DNA of 64,000 bases from Gnetum montanum (Eukaryota > Streptophyta > Gnetopsida > Gnetales > Gnetaceae), in contig MNCI01024011.1 of assembly GCA_015680685.1 (NCBI GenBank), forward strand, positions 40,232 to 104,231. The letters run 5' to 3'. The position numbers were made by a program, and so were the translations under genes. The notes below the pieces were generated by a model. It was not told where the DNA came from and did not search any database. It saw only the letters and a program-made list of their open reading frames with translations. Below, piece by piece: positions 56,500-64,000 of the stretch. Numbering within the stretch: position 1 is the first letter of the stretch; every line of letters starts with the position of its first letter.

Positions 56500-57300
56500 C
56501 TTCTCTTATGTGCCAAATCAATGTTTAGGTTAACGTCATACGGAGTTGCAAGTGTATGAAGTTTAGTTTGAATTAGAAGCTTGAATAACTTTCCATATAC
56601 TAACTCATAGGGAGAGTAGCCTATAAGGAGTTTCCATGTTGAGTAATAGGCTCATATGGAATTGTTGAGTTTAGTGCTCTAATCCTTTCTTTATCTACTT
56701 ATTGATGACTTTAGCTTGTTTGTTAGCTTGAGGGTGATAAGGAGTTATGAGTTTATGTTCCACCCTTAAGTGTTGTATCAACTTGTGAAATGTAGAGTTG
56801 GTAAAATGGGTTTCATTGTCTAAAATTAGTGCCCTAGGTATACCAAATCTATTTTCCATCTATTGTTGAAAGAATTGAGCTACAATGGAGGAATCATAGT
56901 CCATGACAACAATAGCTTCATCCCATTTGGTACAATAGTTAGCAACAGTAATACTATAAGACTTTCTATTGGAAATTGGAGTGATGGATCCCATGAAGTT
57001 AATCCCCCAAAGATTGAAAGGTTTTAGTACTTGAATCCACTGTTGGGGCTCTTTCATCTTAGTTATTATTCCTCCATCTCATTGACATCATTTGCATGAA
57101 TAGGAAAAATGGTGGACAACATTGAAGATCACAGGCTAAAAATATCCTACCATTAGAATTTTAATGGTCATTTCCTTCTTACATAATTGTCTCTAGAAGA
57201 AACCTTGTGAACATCTTGAAGGACTCGTAGTTGATCTTCATTAGGTATACAACGTACCAGGCCATCTACATAAATTTTATAGAGATCACCCTCTATCTCA
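56500..57300 (-). pseudogene. Element B integrase remnant
   Basis: The clearest part, 57057-56860, reads QVLKPFNLWGINFMGSITPI, then SYSITVANYCTKWDEAIVV and DSSIVAQFFQQ. It matches the WGIDFMGP, YVTKWVEA and VxFL stretch at the start of the integrase core, with the first catalytic Asp changed to Asn. Text on either side is shifted. Confidence 0.8.
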
Positions 57301-57949
57301 ATATAGTGTTTAACTTGATGGAGTAGCTATTTCTCCTATGATCCCATTCCATAGGAGTCTCCTATGTGAGTAGGTAGAAGAAAAATTCATCATACTATTT
57401 TGTGATCCATGGTGTCAAAACTTTAGTTACCTTAGCATAAAGAAGTCCATATGGAAAATGATCAAACAAAGACTCTTCATCAGCCTATCTTAACCAAGAT
57501 AAATTATTGAAAATTACATTCTTAGTTCCCTTTTTGGTCATCATTGTTAAATCAAATTCTTATAGGATTACCAACCATCATATGATCTAGGGGCTCACTG
57601 TTGGTTTTTTCATAAGGAAGTAGATGACACTGTGATCATTGTGCATAAAAATAAGGTATCCAAGCACATAGTGCTTGAATGTTTTTATATCTTATACCAC
57701 CACCATGAATTTTTTTGCTATGGGGTAATTAAATTGAACACCTACAATACTTTTTCTTGCATAATGGATATAATATGGATGTTTTTGATTATTCATCTAT
57801 GTAATTATATCATATTATGAAATGGTTTAGATTAATTTGGTATGTGTAGAATTAGTGTTTCTATGAGCTTTTGCTTCAAGAGTTGGAATGACTACTCACA
57901 TCCTTTGGTTCATTTGATTATTGCATTCTTCTTGGTAAGCTTCACTAAT
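57301..57949 (-). pseudogene. Element B RNase H region, decayed
   Basis: Parallel in position and wording to A 48592-49200. No catalytic residues could be read with confidence. Confidence 0.4.
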
Positions 57950-58760
57950 GCTTTGGCAATCTTTGAGAAATTCTCAATGAAGCACCTATAGTAACCCATA
58001 TGCCCAAGGAGTAACCTTACATCTTTGATGGTTTGTGATTGTTTGATTATTTCTTGGATGATCCTTATCTTTTCAAGATCCTTTTCAATGCATTTTTCTA
58101 AAATCCAGTGCCCTAGTACAATCCCCTCTTGGATAATTAAATTACTCTTTTGCTAGTTAAGTTGAAAATTTTAGTACCAACTCTAGACAATCCAAAACTT
58201 GTTTAAAATTAGCTCTGTAGGTGGAGAAGTCATCCATGAAGACTTTCATATCACTACCAATTTGTTGTTGAAGGATGATGAGGATAAGACATTAGAAGGT
58301 TGTAGGAGCATTACATAGACAAAAAGACATCTTTTTTATATGTAAAAGTCTCCTAGGAACTTTTGAATGTGGTTTTGGCTTGGTCTTTTGAAGTGATTTA
58401 AATTTGGTTATTGCAACGATATCCATCCAAAAAACTATATTATCTATTCCTTGTAATGATATCTAATACTTGATCCACAAATGACAACAAAAAATAATTG
58501 TTAAAAGTGACCACGTTCAGTAGCCTAAAGTTTTTGCAAACTCTCCCATGATCCTTTTTTTTGGTACAATGACAAGTGGACTCACCCACTCACTATCTTC
58601 CACAAGATAGATGATTTTGGCCTTGAAAATTTTCTCTACTTTCTTTTTGACAACTTATTTTAATTTTGGATTCAACCTCCTTTCTGATTGTTTGTTGGGC
58701 TTGATGGCAGAATCTATGTACATTTGGTGCTAGTATATGTATGGATGTATCTTCATTATT
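57950..58760 (-). pseudogene. Element B reverse transcriptase remnant
   Basis: KVFMDDFST at 58246-58220 is the RT active-site box, with both Asp residues kept. Flanking text matches A, but many stops interrupt it. Confidence 0.75.
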
Positions 58761-59119
58761 TCAAGATATGACCAAGCAAAGGCTACTAGCCACCTGTTGA
58801 CTATTTTTAGAAATTTTTTCTTCTATTTTTTAGTAAGGTGAGCATTGATAATTATTGATTTTCCATTGTTCAAAAAGACATATTTTAAAGATATTGGTAA
58901 TGTTTTTAGCTCTATGGGCTCTAGTTCATAAACTTCTAGAATTTCCAACTCTTTCCAATTTACTTTCCATTCTTTTCTATTTTCTACATCCAAGAATTAA
59001 TGTTTTATTTACTCTCTCTTATCCATCTTATCTATATATGTGCTTATGAAGATCTTTGCTGGTTCCATGCATATTGTAGAACTAGAGTTAGTGTTTTTAG
59101 TTGACCACTTGGTGCCTTC

Positions 59120-59640
59120 CTATTTTATGGTTGTTATGTATAAGCATCTTTGAATATTGGTGAATTCAGCATACCCTGTGGATGTTGTAATGGTTATGCT
59201 CTTGATTATCCATATCTTTTGAATGTAGTTGAACCCTATGTCATTGTATGCGATGCATGGAATTTTCTTTTTCTCTATTTTATACAATTCATTTTCCTTG
59301 GAGATTTCCAAGGAGAGGTCTATAATTCCTAGCTTGGCATCACTAATACTTAGCCAAGTCTTTTCCATAATGATTGAAAGGTCTCCATTATAATTTTCCA
59401 CATGGATTACTAATAAATCTACTAGATATGATTACCCACTAACAATGGTCAGGATATCCTCTACCAATCCCAATGGAATAGTAATGGATTGGTATGCAAG
59501 TTCTAACTTGTTATTACAACTCTTAAGAGGAGGCAAGTTTCATGTCTTGTATATTTTTTGAAAAATAAAATTTACAGTAGAACCTCAACCTAAGAAAGCC
59601 TTACACGAGTCATATTTTGTGATCAATAAAAAATTAGAGG
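59120..59640 (-). pseudogene. Element B protease remnant
   Basis: The open segment 59401-59120 reads LSIIMEKTWLSISDAKLGII and a Lys/Glu tail; the aspartic box near 59590 reads AFLG, a stop, GSTVNFI, so DSG is lost. Matches A and C. Confidence 0.72.
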
Positions 59641-59849
59641 ACTTCTAGAATTAGTTTTCTTCCTGGGAAGATGTCCTACCTTTATCAACTTTATTATAGC
59701 ATGGATCAACATGATAATTTAAACATTTTGATGCTTTTAGTTTGAAGGCAGCTCAGTAGATATCCCAACGTCTTCTACTACTGTAGCCTTACCTTTCTAA
59801 TGATGATAGTCTTTCACCATATTCTTCTTTTTCCTCTTGTTCTTATTTC

Positions 59850-60599
59850 TACTTTCCTATGTTATTTTCTCCTTCATGATTTTAAGTGTTGTTTAGAACT
59901 TCTCAACTAGAGAGTTCCACATCTTGTTCACCTTGGTTGATATTTTAGGGATAAATTTTTGGATGGACAAGGTTTGTTTTTGCATAACCTCCTTTAATTA
60001 TGCTTCCTCCTTTGGTTCATAAAGACTAAGCTCCTTTTTACAAATTGAGGAGTCTCTATTGTACTTCTCTACACTTTCTCTTTTCTTTAGCTTCTCTTCT
60101 TTCTTTGCTACATAGTCAATGATTCTTTAGATTTGATGGACCATCATTTCTAATAGTATGCCTTGGGCATAGACCCTAAGCCTCTTCCTAGTTTTGTTCC
60201 TAAGCCTATTTATGATGTGGCAAAACTATTTCCTCTAAGAGAAATCATGATTTGGGTTTAGTGCAGTAAAGAATAGTACCTTCCTAAGGTAGCATCAAGG
60301 GATTTATGGTCACCTTGTTTCCACCCTTCAATCTATTTCCTCAAGTTAGATACCTAGGAGTATGTTTGATACTTGTCATTTAATAACACTAGCATTGTAA
60401 TTCATCTACAAATAGATTTTGGTCCTAAGGACTAGTACTAACTTTTAGCTTTTTTTATGAGTATTTTAGGGAATAACTTAAGCTTCTGCTAGTTACCTCC
60501 AATATTTTGCAAGGCACATGCATCATGAAAGGCTTATAGATAGTGCTATAGATCAATATTGTAATCTTCCTCATATTTAGGAATATTGTTCATGCTAGT
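59850..60599 (-). pseudogene. Element B gag remnant, truncated at the LTR
   Basis: Minus strand from 60594: MNNIPKYEEDYNIDL, then KLKLFPKILIKKAKS, LNDKYQTYS and EGWKQGDHKSLD, aligned with A near 52585-52300. It is cut in mid-domain at 60600. Confidence 0.75.
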
Positions 60600-62320
60600 T
60601 GATGAGTGGCGAGATACCCCTACACTCAACCATACGAATACGAGTGTAGCACGTGCGATTCGGTCGAACTCCGCAGACTAAGTGCCTACACACCCATGGA
60701 ACACTTAGGGTTAATCATTCATTGTCTTCCCAGACTTACTTGTAGTTGTCACAGTGTATGATTAGGTAAGTCTGAGGTATATGATTTTTATAGTCTTTTT
60801 ATGTTTTTGTCTCCTATGCTAACAAGGTGAAGGGTTGAGAAACTAATTACTAATTCTAACTAATGAACTAAGTCTAAATTACCTAGCATCAGCATCCATT
60901 CCCACTTACCATACACACCCTAAACCAATGCAACCGTGGATACCAAATGCTAATTGTTGCTGGGATCACCACGTGTAACGCACGTGCTCGAAGTGGTCGT
61001 ACTGAGGCACTTAACTAGGAGAGAAGGGTTGAGAGAGAAAAAATAATAAATAATAGATAGTAAATAACAGGTAATAAATAACAATAATAAAATCCTATTC
61101 CATGCGTTGCAAGGTTTATCCAAGAAGATTGTCTTTATTGCCATACACAAACTTGTGTTCAGGTACAATGTTTGCTCGAATAAAGATCCGTTCACTTTAG
61201 GACTCCTATTGCGGGCACATGGAAAATATTCTATCTCTGGAGTGATCAATCTGCCAGAGTTTCCCTACTGTCTAGCCTAGGATGGGGAAACAAGGGAGAG
61301 CTGCCTATTATTTATAGATATGATGGTGCACCGCAATATCGCGTATGTGATATTGCGAGGGATGCGATATCGTGTACGAGATATCGTGGCCCATGCGATA
61401 TCGCATACGCAATATTGTGGCCCATGCGATATCACATCCCATCATACCCCCATGACTAAATGAAAACTCATCCTCGAGTTCATTACAATAATATCGGGAA
61501 GGTATGGGATTATTGACTCAAAGGAAACTAATGGGATGACATGTGAACAGATCATCATTACAAGACACAAAAAAACTGGTGTTCATGAAAATAAGGGTGA
61601 ACACCTTATTACATTGACATCAGGCCTCATTTGGTAGCTTGAGAGAAAAGAGAGAGAGAAATAAGTGTTGCTGCTGCCAATGCCCATATTGTGCCTTTCG
61701 TTGTCCATCTGTAAGCGCACCATTGATCTTGCTCCTTGCATAGCTACTTCAGCGCTGCTCCATTCCAAGCATTCCTTCCAGATCCCTTCTGTTGTTGCAT
61801 GATTGCCATTTGCACACACAACACAGTTTTGTATTAATAAGGGTAATTGAATCATCATGTAATTGATACCTTGCTTCGGTGTAAGTCCATTGGCTAGGTT
61901 GTGGTATGGATGATATAGATTTGGAGATATATTAATGATGACTATCGAAGGTGTAGGGGTTAGGAGAAAATCGAAAAAATCGGGCCCTGTACCCCCATGA
62001 CTAATCATGAACCTCTGGTAGCATTAGAATGGAGAAAGAAAAGGAATAAGAAAGATAGATAAAAATGGACAACTATGACATGGATGAAATGGATGTCAGG
62101 ATGGAAATGAACAAAATAAAATAGATTGCAAAAATTTTAGGGGAAAGAATTTAACTAATGCCCCAAATAGGAATGTCATCCCCAAAGTAGGCTTATGCCC
62201 TTAATGCCCTAACAAACCCACATTCAAAGAGTCCGTAGGTTCTAGGAATGTCATTTGGAACAATAGTTAAAGTCTTAACCACAAGAATTTACCGAAAAAA
62301 AAAAACCAATGTATCTACCA
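60600..62320 (-). repeat. Family-1 LTR, CpG-rich copy, 3' LTR of element C
   Basis: Left end TGATGAGTGGCGAGATAC. R/U5 blocks match the solo LTR in reverse, including TTTATTCGAGC and TGGCAATAAAGAC on the minus strand near 61180 and 61140. The minus-strand TATA box is TATAAATAATAGG near 61315. Distal U3 has GGCTTATGCCCTTAATGCC (62190). Unlike the other copies it keeps many CpG sites, for example CGTGCGATTCGGTCGAAC at 60652. The right edge is near 62320, beside an N. Confidence 0.75.
61318..61445. repeat. GCGATATCGC palindromic array in U3
   Basis: Five or more partly tandem units around GCGATATCGC and GATATCG, for example CCCATGCGATATCGCATACG (61390). It sits just upstream of the minus-strand TATA box, where other copies have GATGCATC or CTCTAATTATTAGAG palindromes. 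Confidence 0.85.
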
Positions 62321-62321
62321 A

Positions 62322-62322
62322 N
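62322..62322. other. Single N, assembly join
   Basis: An ambiguous base at the LTR/internal edge of element C, inside a 61-codon spurious frame. Confidence 0.9.
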
Positions 62323-62937
62323 GACGAAAGAAGGAGGAGAGAATGGGAAGTGAGAAGGGCCTTAGTTAGAGGGAACATTTTTATTTTGGGTTCCATAACC
62401 AATGCTTGTAGCCCAAGGAATTATTTCGTCTAAGGGGTGTGCTTTGAATTCTCACTCTCGTTTTTTTTTGTTTTTGTTTTTGTGTTTTATGTTTTTATGC
62501 GTGAAAACCACACCATGCAAAGACTTCTTATATTTATTAACTTAGCTTTCGATAATTGGGTGACATCGGAACTGTAAGAAAACTGAAGAAGAACACATCC
62601 AAGCACCTAAGAGAATGGCCAACACAAAAGCATCAAGTTTCCTTGAAGTCATACCCTTTTCAATCCTGGAGTCCTTCCTTAGTTTGAGAAATGCCCAGTC
62701 ACCGATTTGTTAAAGTTCTTATTTAGAAAGAGAACTGTACATTTCCAAGCCGAGAGAGACCATAGAAACTGGTGGATGGATGGATGAATTGAACTCATTG
62801 CCTACCATATCAAAAGAAACATACGTTAGTAACAACATCATGACTTAAAGGTAAAAACCAAACATTAGCAATCAATATGAAAACAGTTCATACCATCATG
62901 AAGAACACTTATTGGGTGACAAACTTATAGGATGGAT

Positions 62938-62938
<1 letters not shown>

Positions 62939-62962
<24 letters not shown>
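62939..62962. repeat. AC dinucleotide microsatellite
   Basis: Twelve AC units in the element C 3' region, followed by AAAACAAAAATG-type short repeats to 63140. Confidence 0.95.
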
Positions 62963-62968
<6 letters not shown>

Positions 62969-63169
62969 GAAAAGTATAACGAGAAATTAAAACAAAAATG
63001 AGAAGAGTTAAAGGAATTTGTAAAACAAAAATAAGAAAAGTTAAAGAAATTTGTAAAACAAAAACAAGAAAAGTTAAAGAAATTTGTAAAACAAAAATGT
63101 GTAAGAAAAAAACATGTAAAACAAAAATGTGTAAAACAAAAACTAAAAAGAACTAACGGTCTCCAATGA

Positions 63170-64000
63170 TCAGCATAGGTGGCCATCTCCCCCATGACGG
63201 AATTGCAAGGGAGAGATCCAAAATGATGAGTGCCTAATTGAATTTCGTAAAAGTGCCCAACTTCTCCCAATTGATGTTCTTAGATTAAGGGGTGGAGGTT
63301 GGTGATGCTCATATTCCAAGGTGTCTATGCCTTCATTGTTAATATGAGTTGTACTCCTAGTTCGTTCTGTGCATATTAAGTTGCTCTTTCTAGTAGCTGT
63401 CAACCATGGGGTGTCCACTACTTGTGTGGTTGCTACATATAGGCACCTTTGAATTTGTGTTTCTTGGACACATCGATTACATGGAAGAGATGCTGAACAT
63501 TCTTCCATGTCATCACCCTCTGAGTCACTGTATGTGATGCACGGAACTTTCTTCTTCTCGATCTTTCCATAAATGTTTATCTTACATATATTCAAGGAAA
63601 GATCGTGGATCCCTAGGTACGCATCTACTGTACTTAGCCATGGCCTTCTCATTATAATTGGGAAGCCCCCATTGTTGCTGTTAACTTCTATTACCAGGAA
63701 GTCAGCTGGGTGGGACCAACCACACATAGTGGTAATGATGTCCTTCACCAATCCCAAGGGAGTGATGATGGACTGGTTTTCCAGCTCTAGTTGGATGTTG
63801 CTCTTCTTAAGTTGGGGTAGGTTCCAGGCTTGATACATCTCTCATGAAATTAAGTTGACTCCGGAACCTGAGTCAAGAAGAGCCTTATGTGGTTTTTTCT
63901 CAGAAATTTGTAAATAGATTAAGGGGCTTCTAGGATCAGTTAGTTTCCTAGGAAGGTGGCCTACCTTGATCCAGTCAGTTACGGTATGCGTTAACATAAC
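63170..64000 (-). pseudogene. Element C protease and junction ORF
   Basis: Near 63880 the minus strand reads ALLDSGSGVNLIS, an intact DSG box, then one stop (Arg/Gln turned to TGA), then MYQAWNLPQLKKSNIQLELE and the rest of the protease domain. GGFPIIMRRPWLSTVDAYLG lies near 63665. From about 63340 down the frame enters post-integrase sequence and ends at 63170. The 222-codon frame is therefore a deletion fusion. This is the best-preserved protease of the three elements. Confidence 0.75.

Larger units (their letters stand above)
55327..60599 (-). mobile_element. Element B: Athila-like internal region, decayed, 5' part missing
   Basis: Runs parallel to A: 3' non-coding region 55327-56500, integrase 56500-57300, RT about 57950-58750, protease 59120-59600, gag 59850-60599. 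Gag ends abruptly at 60600 in an LTR edge. Relative to A, about 1 kb of gag start, the leader and the primer site are absent. Confidence 0.8.
62323..64000 (-). mobile_element. Element C: Athila-like, protease fused to post-integrase region, partial
   Basis: 62323-63250 matches the 3' non-coding region of A (46630-47410), and 63340-64000 matches A protease (50340-51000). The roughly 2.9 kb of RT, RNase H and integrase between them in A is missing in C. The element continues past the right edge. Confidence 0.8.

Overview
This window looks like plant nuclear DNA from a large, transposon-rich genome. A gymnosperm or conifer is a good guess but is not proven. One host gene is recognisable, at the left edge. 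The rest is mainly old, nested LTR retrotransposons of Athila-like and Tat/Ogre-like Ty3/gypsy type, broken by stops and frameshifts. Many stops are TAG at places where the family has Gln or Trp, the pattern left by C-to-T decay of methylated CHG sites.

Region 1 (1-8100): a minus-strand nucleotidyltransferase of the plant poly(A)-polymerase/OAS1-like family. It starts at 7576, has seven visible exons, and runs off the left edge inside a long Ser/Asn-rich last visible exon. Its 4.5-kb sixth intron holds a Tourist-like MITE with a TAA target duplication and the 3' end of an RTE-type LINE. Region 2 (8100-11540): intergenic DNA with tRNA-derived SINE-like fragments, a 114-bp tandem repeat that stays open in frame, a 33-bp tandem repeat and an unassigned remnant.

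Region 3 (11543-21496): two degenerate copies (G1, G2) of a minus-strand unit. Each has a U3-like TATA promoter, a leader, an unrecognised coiled-coil-rich ORF and then an LTR. G2 carries a clean solo LTR in the opposite orientation (17440-18367) with a near-perfect 5-bp target duplication.

Region 4 (21497-46503): one 25-kb minus-strand Tat/Ogre-like element, T1, bounded by LTRs and by a perfect TGATT duplication. It inserted into the U3 of an older LTR, whose halves lie at 20860-21496 and 46504-46629. T1 has gag-protease on the right and RT-integrase on the left. Between them lie minisatellites, an antisense gene-like unit (28169-31600 plus 38990-40010), and a nested plus-strand relative, T2 (31601-38989), that lost RT to integrase. 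A 314-bp perfect inverted repeat bounded by single N bases at 27079 and 27394 is almost certainly an assembly artefact.

Region 5 (46630-64000): three minus-strand Athila-like elements in series. A (46630-53764) keeps gag, protease, RT and integrase remnants and a decayed Asp-type primer-binding site. B (55327-60599) has gag truncated at an LTR. C (from 62323) joins protease directly to the post-integrase region, so RT to integrase is deleted. The LTR at 60600-62320 keeps many CpG sites and is probably the youngest. All retroelement coding regions here look dead; only the host gene is intact as far as it can be read.
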